Assembly (NCBI RefSeq): GCF_004919105.1
Contig: NZ_STGK01000012.1
Location: 83,903 to 147,902 of the forward strand
Direction: 5' to 3'
From: Nocardioides sp. GY 10113
GTDB lineage: Bacteria; Actinomycetota; Actinomycetes; Propionibacteriales; Nocardioidaceae
DNA: 64,000 nt
Shown: positions 53,282 to 63,104 of the stretch, piece by piece
Layout: each line of letters starts with the position of its first letter
Numbering within the stretch: the stretch's first letter is position 1
Translations under genes and position numbers: made by a program
Notes under the pieces: model-generated
The model's database searches: none
Told to the model about the DNA's origin: nothing
Seen by the model: only the letters and a program-made list of their open reading frames with translations

Positions 53282-54496
53282 GTGGACTTGACCGAGAGTG
53301 CGGACGACCGCGCATTCCGCGCCGAGATCAGGCAGTGGCTCGCCGACCACCTCGCGGGTGAGTGGGGAGCCCTCAAGGGACTCGGCGGCCCGGGGCGTGA
53401 GCACGAGGCGCACGACGAGCGCCTCGCCTGGAACCGGCACCTGGCCGCTCACGGCTGGACGGCCGTGGGCTGGCCGACCGAGCACGGTGGCCGGGGCCTG
53501 TCGCTGTGGCAGCAGGTGATCTTCCACGAGGAGTACGCCCGGTCGAACGCGCCGGCGGGCGTGAACCACCTCGGCGAGCAGCTCCTCGGGCCGACCCTGA
53601 TCGCCTTCGGCACCGAGCAGCAGCGCCAGCGCTTCCTGCCGCGGATCGTCGACGTGACCGAGCTGTGGGCCCAGGGGTACTCCGAGCCCGGGGCCGGCTC
53701 CGACCTGGCCGGCGTGCAGACCAGGGCGCGGCTCGACGGCGACCACTGGGTGGTCGACGGGCAGAAGGTGTGGACCTCGATGGCCCACGTCGCCGACTGG
53801 TGCTTCGTGGTCGCCCGCAGCGAGCCGGGATCCCAGCGCCACCGCGGACTCTCCTTCCTGCTGGTGCCGCTGCGCCAGGACGGCGTGGAGATCCGCCCGA
53901 TCGAGCAGCTGACCAGCGGCTCGGAGTTCAACGAGGTGTTCTTCTCCGGTGCCCGCACCGACGCCGACCTGGTGGTCGGCGAGCCCGGCGCCGGCTGGGG
54001 CGTGGCGATGGGCCTGCTCGGCTTCGAGCGGGGCGTCTCGACCCTCGGCCAGACCGTCGGCTTCGCCCGCGAGCTGGACGACGTGGTGACCCGGGCGAAG
54101 GCCAACGGCAGCATCGACGACCCCGTGGTCCGTGACCGGCTGGCCGGGCTCAAGGTCGAGCTGTCCGCGATCCGCAGCTTCGCGCTGCGCGCACTGGCGC
54201 TGGTCGAGGGTGGCCAGGACTCCGCCGCCGGTGGCGGCGCGGGCTCGATCTTCAAGCTCGCCTGGGCGCAGTGGCACCGCCGGCTCGGCGAGGTGGCGAT
54301 GGACGTCGCCGGCGCCGACGGCCTGCTCACCCGCGCCGGGCGCGGGCTGAGCCAGGAGCACTACGACCTCGACGCGCACCAGCGCCTCTTCCTCTTCTCC
54401 CGCGCCGACACCATCTACGGCGGTAGCGACGAGATCCAGAAGAACATCCTCGCCGAGCGCGTGCTCGGCCTTCCCCGAGAGATCAAGGGAGCCTGA
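53282..54496 (+). CDS. fadE30: Acyl-CoA dehydrogenase FadE30-like
   Basis: Acyl-CoA dehydrogenase of 404 aa: FRAEIRQWLADHLAGEWG, WPTEHGGRGLSLWQQVIFHEEYARSNAPAG, WAQGYSEPGAGSDLAGVQT, DGQKVWTSMAHVADWCFVVAR and DTIYGGSDEIQKNILAERVLGLPREIKG. FadE30 introduces the double bond in the HIP-CoA propionyl side chain. Leaderless GTG 53282, 8 nt after the palindrome. TGATG overlap with ipdF. Confidence 0.92.
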   Translation: MDLTESADDRAFRAEIRQWLADHLAGEWGALKGLGGPGREHEAHDERLAWNRHLAAHGWTAVGWPTEHGGRGLSLWQQVIFHEEYARSNAPAGVNHLGEQLLGPTLIAFGTEQQRQRFLPRIVDVTELWAQGYSEPGAGSDLAGVQTRARLDGDHWVVDGQKVWTSMAHVADWCFVVARSEPGSQRHRGLSFLLVPLRQDGVEIRPIEQLTSGSEFNEVFFSGARTDADLVVGEPGAGWGVAMGLLGFERGVSTLGQTVGFARELDDVVTRAKANGSIDDPVVRDRLAGLKVELSAIRSFALRALALVEGGQDSAAGGGAGSIFKLAWAQWHRRLGEVAMDVAGADGLLTRAGRGLSQEHYDLDAHQRLFLFSRADTIYGGSDEIQKNILAERVLGLPREIKGA

Positions 54497-55299
54497 TGAC
54501 CACGAGCAAGATCGAGCAGCCGATGCCCGACTACGTGCCCGGCCACGACCTGCTGGCCGGCAAGGTGGTCGTCGTGACGGCCGCCGCCGGCGCCGGCATC
54601 GGCGCCTCCGTCGTACGGCGGGCGCTGGAGGAGGGCGCGAAGGCCGTCGTCTTCAGCGACACCCACGCCCGCCGGCTCGCCGAGGCCGAGAAGGCGCTGG
54701 CCGAGGAGTTCGGCGGCCACCGCGTGCGCCAGCTCGTCTGCGACGTGACCGACGAGGACCAGGTCGCCGCGCTGCTGGACGCCGCCGAGGAGTTCGGCGG
54801 CGTCGACATCATGATCAACAACGCCGGCCTCGGCGGCACCGCCGACATCCTGGAGATGACCGACGAGGAGTGGGGCCGGGTCCTCGACATCACCCTGACC
54901 GGCACGATGCGCTGCGTCCGCGCCGCCGGCCGCCGGATGGTCGCCGCCGGCAAGCGCGGGGTGATCGTCAACAACGCCTCCGTGATCGGCTGGCGCGCCC
55001 AGGAGGGCCAGGCCCACTACGCTGCCGCGAAGGCCGGCGTGATGGCGCTGACCCGCTGCTCGGCCTCCGACCTCGCGCAGCACGGCATCCGCGTCAACGC
55101 CGTCTCGCCGAGCCTGGCGATGCACCCCTTCCTGGAGAAGGTGACCTCGGCCGAGCTCCTCGTCGAGCTGAAGCAGCGCGAGGCGTTCGGGCGGGCCGCG
55201 GCGCCCTGGGAGGTCGCCAACGTGATGGTCTTCCTGGCCAGCGACTACGCGTCGTACATGACCGGCGAGGTGGTCTCCGTGAGCAGCCAGCATGCCTGA
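54496..55299 (+). CDS. ipdF: SDR dehydrogenase IpdF (5-hydroxy-HIP-type reductase)
   Basis: SDR of 267 aa with cofactor loop TAAAGAGIGASV, NNAG, Ser in NNASVIG and YAAAK. The N-terminal MTTSKIEQPMPDYVPGHDLLAGKVV is characteristic of the Rv3559c/IpdF group, which acts on the 5-OH/5-keto position of HIP derivatives. It sits between fadE30 and kstR2, exactly the mycobacterial order. It overlaps kstR2 by 8 bp. Confidence 0.9.
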   Translation: MTTSKIEQPMPDYVPGHDLLAGKVVVVTAAAGAGIGASVVRRALEEGAKAVVFSDTHARRLAEAEKALAEEFGGHRVRQLVCDVTDEDQVAALLDAAEEFGGVDIMINNAGLGGTADILEMTDEEWGRVLDITLTGTMRCVRAAGRRMVAAGKRGVIVNNASVIGWRAQEGQAHYAAAKAGVMALTRCSASDLAQHGIRVNAVSPSLAMHPFLEKVTSAELLVELKQREAFGRAAAPWEVANVMVFLASDYASYMTGEVVSVSSQHA

Positions 55300-55903
55300 G
55301 ACGAGCACCCAGTCCCCGAGGCCGAGCGCGTCGGCCCGCCGGGCCGAGCTGCTCCGGGTCGCCGCCGGGCTGTTCGCGGAGAAGGGCTTCCGCAACACCA
55401 CCGTGCGCGACATCGCCGACGCCGCCGGGATCCTGTCCGGCAGCCTCTACCACCACTTCGACTCCAAGGAGTCGATGGTCGACGAGATCCTCTCCACCTT
55501 CCAGGAGCAGCTCTTCGGCCAGTACGACGAGATCCTGGCCAGCGGGGACGACCCCCGCGCGAAGCTCGAGCGGGCGGTGCGGGTCTCCTTCGAGGCGATC
55601 GAGAACCACCACGACGAGGTGGCGATCTACCAGAACGACGCCGACCACCTCGGCACCTTCCCGCGCTTCGCCTACCTCGCGGACCGCAACGCCCAGTCCC
55701 GCCAGGTCTGGATGACCCTGATCGAGGAGGGCCTGCGCACCGGGGTGCTGCGCGAGGACCTCGACGCCACGCTCACCTACCGGTTCATCCGGGACACGGT
55801 GTGGGTCGCCGTCCGCTGGTACCAGCCCGGCCGCGGCCTGACCCACACCGACATCGCCGACCAGTACGTCCGGATCCTGCTCGACGGGATCGCCAAGCCA
55901 TGA
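55292..55903 (+). CDS. kstR2: HIP-CoA-responsive repressor KstR2
   Basis: TetR-family repressor of 203 aa. HTH region RRAELLRVAAGLFAEKGFRNTTVRDIADAAGILSGSLYHHFDSKESM; ligand domain VAIYQNDADHLGTFPRFAYLADRN and YRFIRDTVWVAVRWYQPGRGLTHTDIADQY, as in mycobacterial KstR2. It controls the C/D-ring genes and should bind the palindrome at 53250-53273. Translationally overlapped with ipdF and followed by a REP-like element before fadA6. Confidence 0.93.
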   Translation: MPETSTQSPRPSASARRAELLRVAAGLFAEKGFRNTTVRDIADAAGILSGSLYHHFDSKESMVDEILSTFQEQLFGQYDEILASGDDPRAKLERAVRVSFEAIENHHDEVAIYQNDADHLGTFPRFAYLADRNAQSRQVWMTLIEEGLRTGVLREDLDATLTYRFIRDTVWVAVRWYQPGRGLTHTDIADQYVRILLDGIAKP

Positions 55904-55908
55904 CTCCC

Positions 55909-55947
55909 GGTGGTCGAGGTGCGAGCGAAGCGAGCCCCGAGACCACC
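55909..55947. repeat. REP-like element between kstR2 and fadA6
   Basis: GGTGGTC (55909-55915) and GACCACC (55941-55947) flank GAGGTGCGAGCGAAGCGAGC. It is the reverse complement of the copy at 51644-51684. A separate CCTTTC-G-GAAAGG inverted repeat at 55946-55958 overlaps the fadA6 ribosome-site region. Confidence 0.65.
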
Positions 55948-55965
55948 TTTCGGAAAGGATTGAGA

Positions 55966-57132
55966 ATGCCTGAGGCCTACATCGTCGACGCCGCCCGGAC
56001 CGCGGTCGGCAAGCGCGGGGGAGCACTGGCCGAGGTGCACTCCGCCGACCTCGCCGCCCACACCCTGAGCGCGCTCGTCGAGCGGACCGGGGTCGACCCC
56101 GGCGCCGTGGACGACGTGATCCTCGGCTGCTGCGACACGATCGGCTCCCAGGCCGGCGACGTCGCGCGCACCGCGTGGCTGGTCGCGGGCCTGCCCGACC
56201 ACGTCCCGGGCGTCACCATCGACCGGCAGTGCGGCTCCTCCCAGCAGGCGGTGCACTTCGCCGCTCAGGGCGTGCTCTCGGGCACCCAGGACCTGGTGAT
56301 CGCCGGCGGCGTGCAGAACATGAGCGCGATCCCGATCTCCGCGGCGATGATCGTCGGCCAGCAGTACGGCTTCACCACGCCCTTCGCGGAGTCGCCCGGC
56401 TGGCTCAAGCGGTACGGCGACCAGGAGGTCAGCCAGTTCCGCTCGGCCGAGATGATCGCCGGCAAGTGGGACCTCTCCCGGGAGCAGATGGAGGCGTTCG
56501 CGCTGGCCTCCCACGAACGCGCCCGGACGGCGATCGCCGAGGGTCGCTTCGCCGAGGAGATCGTGCCGTTCACGCTGGCCGACGGCTCGACGTTCGAGGT
56601 CGACCAGTGCCCGCGCGAGACGTCGCTGGAGAAGATGGCCGGCCTCGAGCCGCTGGCTCCTGGCGGCCGGATCACCGCCGCGGTCGCCTCGCAGATCTGC
56701 GACGGAGCCTCCGCGATGCTGATCGCCTCCGAGCAGGCCGTCGCCGACCACGGCCTCACCCCGCGGGCCCGGATCCACCACCTCTCGGTGCGCGGCGACG
56801 ACCCGGTGTGGATGCTGACCGGCCCGATCGAGGCGACCAAGCACGCCCTGGCCAAGACCGGGATGAGCATCGAGGACATCGACCTCTTCGAGTGCAACGA
56901 GGCGTTCGCCTCGGTGGTGCTGGCGTGGATGAAGGAGACCGGCGCCCCGCACGAGAAGGTCAACGTCAACGGCGGCGGCATCGCGCTCGGCCACCCGATC
57001 GGCGCCACCGGCACCCGGCTGATGACCACGCTGCTCAACGAGCTCGAGCGCACCGGCGGCCGCTTCGGCCTGCAGACGATGTGCGAGGGCGGCGGCCAGG
57101 CCAACGTGACCATCATCGAGCGGCTGGGCTGA
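55966..57132 (+). CDS. fadA6: Thiolase FadA6-like
   Basis: Acetyl-CoA acyltransferase of 388 aa with nucleophile C89 (DRQCGSSQQ), ECNEAFASV, GGGIALGHPIGATG and the second Cys in TMCEGGGQ. FadA6 releases acetyl-CoA in the KstR2-regulated ring C/D pathway. ATG 55966 follows AAAGGA. Order kstR2-fadA6 matches mycobacteria, but an intervening repeat element separates them here. Confidence 0.92.
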   Translation: MPEAYIVDAARTAVGKRGGALAEVHSADLAAHTLSALVERTGVDPGAVDDVILGCCDTIGSQAGDVARTAWLVAGLPDHVPGVTIDRQCGSSQQAVHFAAQGVLSGTQDLVIAGGVQNMSAIPISAAMIVGQQYGFTTPFAESPGWLKRYGDQEVSQFRSAEMIAGKWDLSREQMEAFALASHERARTAIAEGRFAEEIVPFTLADGSTFEVDQCPRETSLEKMAGLEPLAPGGRITAAVASQICDGASAMLIASEQAVADHGLTPRARIHHLSVRGDDPVWMLTGPIEATKHALAKTGMSIEDIDLFECNEAFASVVLAWMKETGAPHEKVNVNGGGIALGHPIGATGTRLMTTLLNELERTGGRFGLQTMCEGGGQANVTIIERLG

Positions 57133-57158
57133 GTCGGACCGAGGCAGGGAGGCGTCGG

Positions 57159-57833
57159 GTGCGGGTCCTCGGGGTCGACGCCTGCCGGCGCGGGTGGGTC
57201 GGGATCAGCGGCGACCTCCGCGGCTACTTCGGCGCGACGATCGCCGACGTGGTCGCGGCGGCCGATGACGAGGGCCGGGTGTCGGTGGTGGGGATCGACA
57301 TCCCGATCGGGCTCTCGTCGTCGGGTCCGCGGGTCGCCGACCAGGTGGTACGCCGCCTGGTCGGCGCCCGCGCGTCCTCGGTCTTCGCCACCCCGGTGAG
57401 GGCGGCGCTGGAGGCACCCACGCACGCCGAGGCGACGGCGCTCAACGTGGCCGCCACGGGCAAGGGGATCAGCCAGCAGGCCTTCGCCCTGCGGCACAAG
57501 ATCCTCGACGTCGACCGGTGGCTTCCGAGTGCCGGTCGCACCGTGCTGGAGGTCCACCCCGAGCTCGGCTTCGCCACCGCGGCCGGCGCGCCGCTGCGGC
57601 ACCCGAAGTCGACCTGGGCCGGGGGAGAGGAGCGGCGGGCGATCCTGGCCGCGGTGGGTCTGACGGTGCCGGCCGAGCTCGGCACGGCCGGCGCGATGGC
57701 CGGCGTCGACGACGTACTCGATGCGGCGATCGTCGCCTGGACCGCCCAGCGGTACGCCGACGGCCGGGCGACCTGCCACCCCGACCCGCCCGAGGACCTC
57801 GGCGGCGGCGTCAGCGCCGCGATCTGGGCCTGA
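57159..57833 (+). CDS. DUF429 family protein
   Basis: Protein of 224 aa with the DUF429 hallmarks VLGVDACRRGWVG near the start, VVGIDIPIGL, SSVFATPVRAAL, LEVHPELGFATAAG and AGVDDVLDAAIVAWTAQRYADG. These acidic residues resemble an RNase-H-like fold, and the function is not established. GTG 57159 follows GGGAGG by 6 nt. It is 26 bp after fadA6 and may be read through from it, but the content is housekeeping-like. Confidence 0.82.
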   Translation: MRVLGVDACRRGWVGISGDLRGYFGATIADVVAAADDEGRVSVVGIDIPIGLSSSGPRVADQVVRRLVGARASSVFATPVRAALEAPTHAEATALNVAATGKGISQQAFALRHKILDVDRWLPSAGRTVLEVHPELGFATAAGAPLRHPKSTWAGGEERRAILAAVGLTVPAELGTAGAMAGVDDVLDAAIVAWTAQRYADGRATCHPDPPEDLGGGVSAAIWA

Positions 57834-57855
57834 TGCCGCGGATCCACACGCGGGC

Positions 57856-58491
57856 TCAGGCGTCCGGCACCGGCTGGTCGTCCTCCCGCGGTCCGAAGAC
57901 GCCCAGCGTCGCCGGGTCGAGTGCGTCCCCGGCCCACGCAGCGATCTGGCCGACCGATCGGCGGGAGAAGAGCACCCGGAACAGCTCGTACGGCTCGATG
58001 GCCAGCTCCGGCCCGCCAGCGCCGTACGACGTGTCGCCGGAGCGGATCGTGACCGGCTGCTCCGCGAGGAACCGGGGCGCGGCCGCGCGCACGATCGGTA
58101 GCCACATCCGCTCGGGCAACCGGCCGAGCCCGAGCGCCTCGTGCAGGTCGGCGTGGTGCACCGCGATGTCCCAGACCATGGCGGGGGTGGGGGTGTCCTC
58201 GGCCTGGTCGGCGAGCGGGCCCACGTTGCCGGCGATCTCCTCGAGCAGCTCGGCGACGCTCCGGTCGGCCCGGGACGCGAGGTGGCGGGCGGTCCACGCG
58301 GGGGAGCCGGCATCGGCCATCTGCCCGTTGGCCGCGTCGGTGCCGCTCGCGGCCAGGTGGCGCAGCACGTCGAGCACGGTCCATTCCGGGCTGGCCGGCA
58401 CCCGGGTGGCGAGGACGTCCTCGTCCCACCCCGGTGCGCTGTGCTCGAGCGCCGTCGCGTTGGCCGCGTACACCGCTCCCCAGTCGGTCAC
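57856..58491 (-). CDS. Maleylpyruvate isomerase-family / DinB-like protein (TIGR03083 type)
   Basis: Protein of 211 aa with an MDMPI_N four-helix metal-binding domain: [16 protein letters not shown] (His), [17 protein letters not shown] (HHxDxH-type ligands) and a C-terminal domain with [19 protein letters not shown] 58491 lies 6 nt after a minus-strand TACCCT (leaderless). Mycothiol-dependent transferases share this domain, but the substrate cannot be inferred. Convergent with the DUF429 gene. Confidence 0.8.
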   Translation of the reverse strand: MTDWGAVYAANATALEHSAPGWDEDVLATRVPASPEWTVLDVLRHLAASGTDAANGQMADAGSPAWTARHLASRADRSVAELLEEIAGNVGPLADQAEDTPTPAMVWDIAVHHADLHEALGLGRLPERMWLPIVRAAAPRFLAEQPVTIRSGDTSYGAGGPELAIEPYELFRVLFSRRSVGQIAAWAGDALDPATLGVFGPREDDQPVPDA

Positions 58492-58530
58492 CCGTCCAGG
58501 GTAGGCCCGATCCGGCCGGGTGGCATGGCG

Positions 58531-58595
58531 TGGGGCGAGGCGGGCTCGAGCTGGGGGCGGGGCGGGCTCCGCTCGCGCCTCGACCACGGGCTGGG
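58531..58595. repeat. REP-like element upstream of thrS
   Basis: Contains GGGCTCGAGCTGGGGGCGGG and GGCTCCGCTCGCGCCTCGACCACGGGC, sharing CTCGCxCCTCxACCAC with the copies near 51660 and 55920. It is a degenerate member in the 221-bp region between the divergent MDMPI gene and thrS. The rest of that gap holds no recognised T-box or riboswitch. Confidence 0.5.
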
Positions 58596-58712
58596 GGATA
58601 TCGATCGGGCGTCCCGGCGGCCCTGTCGATACCATCGAGTGACGCTCGGATCCGGGCGTCGTCCGGCCAGCTCCATCGGCCCGTCCCATCAGCCAGCCCA
58701 GGAGGCAGCGCA

Positions 58713-60704
58713 GTGTCCGAGATCAAGGTCGCCAGGATTCACGCCGGTGAGCGTGAGGAACGGGTGACCACTACGGGCACCAAGGCCTGGGAGCTGTTCG
58801 CCGACCACCCCGACGTGATCGCGGCGCGCGTCGGCGGCGAGCTGAAGGACCTCTCCTACGAGCTGGTCGACGGCGACGACGTCGAGTCGGTGGAGATCGG
58901 CAGCGCCGACGGCCTCGACATCCTGCGCCACTCGACCGCGCACGTGCTGGCGCAGGCCGTGCAGCAGGTCTTCCCCGAGGCCAAGCTCGGCATCGGCCCG
59001 CCCGTCGAGAACGGCTTCTACTACGACTTCGACGTCGAGACTCCGTTCGTCCCCGAGGACCTGGTCAAGCTCGAGTCGGCGATGCGCAAGATCATCAAGG
59101 AGAACCAGCGCTTCTCCCGTCGCGTGACCACCGACGCGGACGCGCTGGTCGAGCTCGCCGACGAGCCGTACAAGATCGAGCTGATCGGCCTCAAGGGCGG
59201 CGGCGACGGCGGCGAGGAGGCCGCCGAGGGCGCCAGCGTCGAGGTGGGCGGCGGCGAGCTGACCATCTACGACAACATCAACCGCAAGGGCGAGGTCGCC
59301 TGGAAGGACCTGTGCCGCGGTCCGCACCTGCCGACCACCAAGCGGATCCCCGCGTTCAAGCTGATGCGCAGCGCCGCGGCGTACTGGCGCGGCGACGAGA
59401 AGAACAAGCAGCTGCAGCGGATCTACGGCACCGCCTGGCCGAGCAAGGAGGAGCTCGACGAGCACCTGCACCGGCTCGAGGAGGCCGAGCGCCGCGACCA
59501 CCGCAAGCTCGGCCGCGAGCTGGACCTGTTCAGCTTCCCCGACGAGATCGGCTCCGGCCTGCCCGTCTTCCACCCCAAGGGCGGCGTGCTCAAGCGGGAG
59601 ATGGAGGACTACGTCCGCCAGCGCCACATCGAGGAGGGCTTCTCCTACGTCGGCACCCCGCACATCTCCAAGGACGGCCTGTTCCACACCTCCGGCCACC
59701 TGCCGCACTACGCGGACACCATGTTCCCGCCGATGGAGTTCGAGGGCGCGAACTACCAGCTGAAGGCGATGAACTGCCCGATGCACAACCTGATCTTCAG
59801 CAGCCGCGGTCGCTCCTACCGCGAGCTGCCGCTGCGGCTGTTCGAGTTCGGCAGCGTCTACCGGTACGAGAAGTCCGGCGTCATCCACGGCCTGACCCGG
59901 GTGCGTGGTTTCGCCCAGGACGACTCGCACTCCTACTGCACCCCGGAGCAGGCGCCCGCCGAGGTCAAGCACCTGCTGAACTTCATGCTCAGCGTGCTCC
60001 GCGACTTCGGCCTGAACGACTTCTACCTCGAGCTGTCGACCCGCGACGACTCGAAGAAGGACAAGTTCATCGGATCCGACGAGGACTGGGCGACCGCCAC
60101 CGCGATCCTCGAGCAGGTCGCGACCGAGTCCGGCCTCGACCTCGTCCCCGACCCGGGCGGCGCCGCGTTCTACGGCCCGAAGATCTCGGTGCAGGCCAAG
60201 GACGCGATCGGCCGCACCTGGCAGATGGGCACCGTCCAGTACGACTTCAACCAGCCGGCACGGTTCGGCCTGGAGTACACCGCCGCCGGCGGCGAGAAGC
60301 AGCAGCCGGTGATGATCCACTCGGCGAAGTTCGGCTCCATCGAGCGGTTCCTCGGCGTGCTGGTCGAGCACTACGCGGGCGCCTTCCCTCCGTGGCTGGC
60401 CCCGGTCCAGGTGCAGGGCATCCCGATCGCGGAGCGGCACATGGACTACCTCGACGAGGTCGCCACCCAGCTGCGCAAGCGGGGGATCCGGGTGGAGATC
60501 GACCACTCCGACGACCGGATGCAGAAGAAGATCCGCAACGCGCAGCTGCAGAAGGTGCCGTTCATGGTCATCGCCGGCGACGACGACGTCGAGGCGGGCG
60601 CGGTCAGCTTCCGCTACCGCGACGGTCGCCAGGACAACGGCGTGCCGATCGCGGAGGCGATCGAGCGCGTGGTCGCCGCGGTCGCCTCCCGCGAGCAGGT
60701 CTGA
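58713..60704 (+). CDS. thrS: Threonyl-tRNA synthetase
   Basis: Class II aminoacyl-tRNA synthetase of 663 aa. An N-terminal TGS-like segment precedes the editing domain with [11 protein letters not shown] and CRGPH. The catalytic core has zinc ligands in MNCPMHN, DDSHSYC and MIHSAKFG. Motif 2 is [13 protein letters not shown] and motif 3 is [19 protein letters not shown]. The C-terminal anticodon-binding domain follows from [15 protein letters not shown] 58713 lies 7 nt after AGGAGG. All catalytic and editing residues appear intact. Confidence 0.97.
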   Translation: MSEIKVARIHAGEREERVTTTGTKAWELFADHPDVIAARVGGELKDLSYELVDGDDVESVEIGSADGLDILRHSTAHVLAQAVQQVFPEAKLGIGPPVENGFYYDFDVETPFVPEDLVKLESAMRKIIKENQRFSRRVTTDADALVELADEPYKIELIGLKGGGDGGEEAAEGASVEVGGGELTIYDNINRKGEVAWKDLCRGPHLPTTKRIPAFKLMRSAAAYWRGDEKNKQLQRIYGTAWPSKEELDEHLHRLEEAERRDHRKLGRELDLFSFPDEIGSGLPVFHPKGGVLKREMEDYVRQRHIEEGFSYVGTPHISKDGLFHTSGHLPHYADTMFPPMEFEGANYQLKAMNCPMHNLIFSSRGRSYRELPLRLFEFGSVYRYEKSGVIHGLTRVRGFAQDDSHSYCTPEQAPAEVKHLLNFMLSVLRDFGLNDFYLELSTRDDSKKDKFIGSDEDWATATAILEQVATESGLDLVPDPGGAAFYGPKISVQAKDAIGRTWQMGTVQYDFNQPARFGLEYTAAGGEKQQPVMIHSAKFGSIERFLGVLVEHYAGAFPPWLAPVQVQGIPIAERHMDYLDEVATQLRKRGIRVEIDHSDDRMQKKIRNAQLQKVPFMVIAGDDDVEAGAVSFRYRDGRQDNGVPIAEAIERVVAAVASREQV

Positions 60705-60721
60705 CGCGATAGTTTCCGGCC

Positions 60722-61774
60722 GTGCTCCGCTCCCGCCTCCGGCCACGCTCGGCCCCGCTCCGCGTCGCCGCGGCCCTGGCCGCCACCGTCCTGGTGGCGG
60801 CGGGCTGCGCTGCGGGTGGGGGAGGCGGCGCCTCGGCCGATGACCCGGGATCCGGCAGGGGCTCGGGCTCCGGGGGTGCGGCCGGCACGTCCGCCGACGG
60901 CTCGGGCGGCGCCGGCCTCGACAGCGACGCCGGCGAGCTCGCCGACCTTGCGGAGCAGCTGGCGCAGGGCGAGGACGGCGTCGTCAGCGGCACCGGCGGA
61001 CAGCGCGGCCCGTCCGGCAAGAAGTCGGACGCCGACGCTCGCGTGGGCAGCGAGGTGGTCATCGGCTCCGACATCAGCTGGCCGCAGTGCCCGCGGGGCA
61101 TGGGGATCCCGGAGAAGCGCAGCCAGGGCATGCCGATGCCGCTGCCGGATGCCGAGTTCGTGATCGTCGGCCTCACCAACGGTCCGGGGTTCACGCCCAA
61201 TCCGTGCCTGGCCGACCAGGTCGACTGGGTCCTCGACCACCGGCTGCTGGTGGCGGCGTACGCCGTGGCGAGCTATCCCGATGCTGCCACGGTCGACGCC
61301 TACGGCGACCAGGGGCCGTTCCCGGCCGCCACGAAGATCGGCCGGCTGAAGAACGTCGGCTACCAGCAGGCGCGGTTCAACGTCGGCTCGATGGGGGCGG
61401 CCGGGCTGCAGACCCCGATCGTGTGGATCGACGTCGAGCCCGTGCCCGACTTCCCCTGGAGCGCCGATCCGATCGCGAACGCCGCGGTGGTCGAGGGGCT
61501 GGCCCGCGGGTACGCCGATGCCGGCTACGAGATCGGCGTCTACTCCACGCCGTCCCTGTGGCAGGGCGTGGTCGGCGACCTGAGCCTCGGGGTGCCGGAG
61601 TGGCGCGCCGCCGGGCAGACCTCCGCCGCGGAGGCGCTCTCCCGGTGCGGCGCGGACTGGTCGATCCAGGGCGGCGACGCCGTGCTGGGGCAGTGGGTGG
61701 AGGACCGCCGTGACCGGAACCTCACCTGCCCCGGCGTGGAGTCGGATCTCGTGACCTGGTTCCACCAACCCTGA
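60722..61774 (+). CDS. Lipoprotein with GH25-like/DUF1906 TIM-barrel domain
   Basis: Lipoprotein of 350 aa. Signal peptide with lipobox VAAGC (Cys29), then a Gly/Ser-rich linker to residue ~105. The domain follows with DISWPQCP, FVIVGLTNG, PIVWIDVEP (Asp/Glu on a strand end) and VYSTPSLW, which resembles the glycoside hydrolase 25 fold. GTG 60722 lies 6 nt after TAGTTT (leaderless), 17 bp after thrS. Peptidoglycan as substrate is plausible but unproven. Confidence 0.78.
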   Translation: MLRSRLRPRSAPLRVAAALAATVLVAAGCAAGGGGGASADDPGSGRGSGSGGAAGTSADGSGGAGLDSDAGELADLAEQLAQGEDGVVSGTGGQRGPSGKKSDADARVGSEVVIGSDISWPQCPRGMGIPEKRSQGMPMPLPDAEFVIVGLTNGPGFTPNPCLADQVDWVLDHRLLVAAYAVASYPDAATVDAYGDQGPFPAATKIGRLKNVGYQQARFNVGSMGAAGLQTPIVWIDVEPVPDFPWSADPIANAAVVEGLARGYADAGYEIGVYSTPSLWQGVVGDLSLGVPEWRAAGQTSAAEALSRCGADWSIQGGDAVLGQWVEDRRDRNLTCPGVESDLVTWFHQP

Positions 61775-61843
61775 GCCCGACGGGGACCCGCTACGCTGCC
61801 CCGCGCGGGGGGACCACAAGCGGGTCGACGGGACGGACGAGGT

Positions 61844-62548
61844 ATGACGGGCAAACCTGACGGTCGCCAGGCACGCTGGGACGAGCACAACCGCGCTCGC
61901 CGGCGAGCCATCATCGACGCGGCGATCGGCGCGCTCGAGAGCCACCGACCCGGCGAGGAGGTCCAGCTCCAGGCCGTCGCGGAGGCGGCGGGCATGGCGC
62001 GGACCGTGGTCTACCGGCACTTCGACGACCGAGCCGACCTGGACCGCGCCGTCCAGAAGGCGGTCTTCGCCCGGATCGGCGAGGAGCTCGTGCCGGCGCT
62101 CGCCATCGACACCACGCCGAAGCAGATGACCGAGCGCGTGGTCGGTGCGTTCGTGCACTGGTCCGTCGCGCACCCCAGCCTGATCTGGTTCGCCGGCCGA
62201 GACCTCTCCGGCGGCGGCCCCAGCCCGATGAACGTCGCGATCGAGAACCTCGCCAGCGGCATCGAGGCCGTGATGGAGCACGTGGTCGCCGCTGCCGGCG
62301 CCTACCTCGGGCCGGACGACCGCGCGGCGCTGGACCCGTGGGTGTTCGGCATGGTCAGCGGCGTCTTCGCCTCGGTACGTCGCTGGCTGGCCCGCGACGA
62401 GCGGCGACCCGCGACCGACGCCTTCGCCGCGATCCTGGCGGAGTCCTTCTACTCCCAGCTCACGACGCTGGCCTCGAGCCGCGGCATCGACCTCGACGCG
62501 ATCCCCGTCTCCGAGCTCGTGAAGCCGCTCGGCGGTGGCGCGAGGTGA
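61844..62548 (+). CDS. TetR family regulator
   Basis: Regulator of 234 aa. HTH ARRRAIIDAAIGALESHRPGEEVQLQAVAEAAGMARTVVYRHFDDRADLDRAV; C-terminal domain LIWFAGRDLSGGGPSPMNVAIENLASGIEAVM and WVFGMVSGVFASVRRWL, as in regulators near actinobacterial lipid genes. ATG 61844 follows GGACGAGG. It overlaps the HIT gene by 4 bp (GTGA), so it is co-translated with phospholipid genes. Ligand unknown. Confidence 0.83.
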   Translation: MTGKPDGRQARWDEHNRARRRAIIDAAIGALESHRPGEEVQLQAVAEAAGMARTVVYRHFDDRADLDRAVQKAVFARIGEELVPALAIDTTPKQMTERVVGAFVHWSVAHPSLIWFAGRDLSGGGPSPMNVAIENLASGIEAVMEHVVAAAGAYLGPDDRAALDPWVFGMVSGVFASVRRWLARDERRPATDAFAAILAESFYSQLTTLASSRGIDLDAIPVSELVKPLGGGAR

Positions 62549-63099
62549 GTGGCGGCCCCGGCGAGGCATCGGGCGGCGGCGACGGTCTGGAGCGGCTGTG
62601 GACCCCGCACCGGATGGCCTACGTGCGCGGCGAGGAGGAGGACGACCTCGGCCCTGACGGCCTGCCCAAGCCCGCGTGCCCCTTCTGCCGGATCACCCGG
62701 GACCCGGCGCACTCCAGCGACGACAGCCTGGTCGTCGTACGGGGGGAGACGTCGTACGTCGTGCTCAACCTGTACCCGTACAACCCCGGCCACCTGATGG
62801 TGCTGCCCTACCGCCACGTCGGCGACTACACCGACCTGGACAAGGACGAGACCGTCGAGGTCGCGGAGCTGACCCAACGGGCGATCGCGACGATCCGCCG
62901 GGTCTCCCAGCCGCACGCCTTCAACGTCGGGCTCAACCTGGGGGGACCGGCGGGCGGGTCGCTCTCGGCACACCTGCACCAGCACGTCGTGCCGCGCTGG
63001 TCCGGCGACGCCAACTTCATGACGGTGGTCGGCGGCACCAAGGTGCTGCCGCAGCTGCTGGAGGAGACCCGCGACCTGCTGGCCGAGGCCTGGGGCTGA
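62545..63099 (+). CDS. HIT domain protein (diadenosine polyphosphate phosphorylase-like)
   Basis: HIT-family nucleotide hydrolase or phosphorylase of 184 aa. The zinc-ribbon-like CPFCRI precedes the fold. YPYNPGHLMVLPYRHVGDYTDL and the triad motif HLHQHVVPRW (H-x-H-x-H) are intact, and the style matches mycobacterial Ap4A phosphorylase Rv2613c, which also lies between thrS and pgsA1. GTG 62545 overlaps the TetR stop. Confidence 0.88.
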   Translation: MSGGPGEASGGGDGLERLWTPHRMAYVRGEEEDDLGPDGLPKPACPFCRITRDPAHSSDDSLVVVRGETSYVVLNLYPYNPGHLMVLPYRHVGDYTDLDKDETVEVAELTQRAIATIRRVSQPHAFNVGLNLGGPAGGSLSAHLHQHVVPRWSGDANFMTVVGGTKVLPQLLEETRDLLAEAWG

Positions 63100-63104
63100 C
63101 CCGG

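Noticed and set aside
58492..58712. T-box or riboswitch upstream of thrS
   Set aside because: No conserved T-box sequence or specifier loop was recognised. The region contains a degenerate repeat and a plain AGGAGG site.
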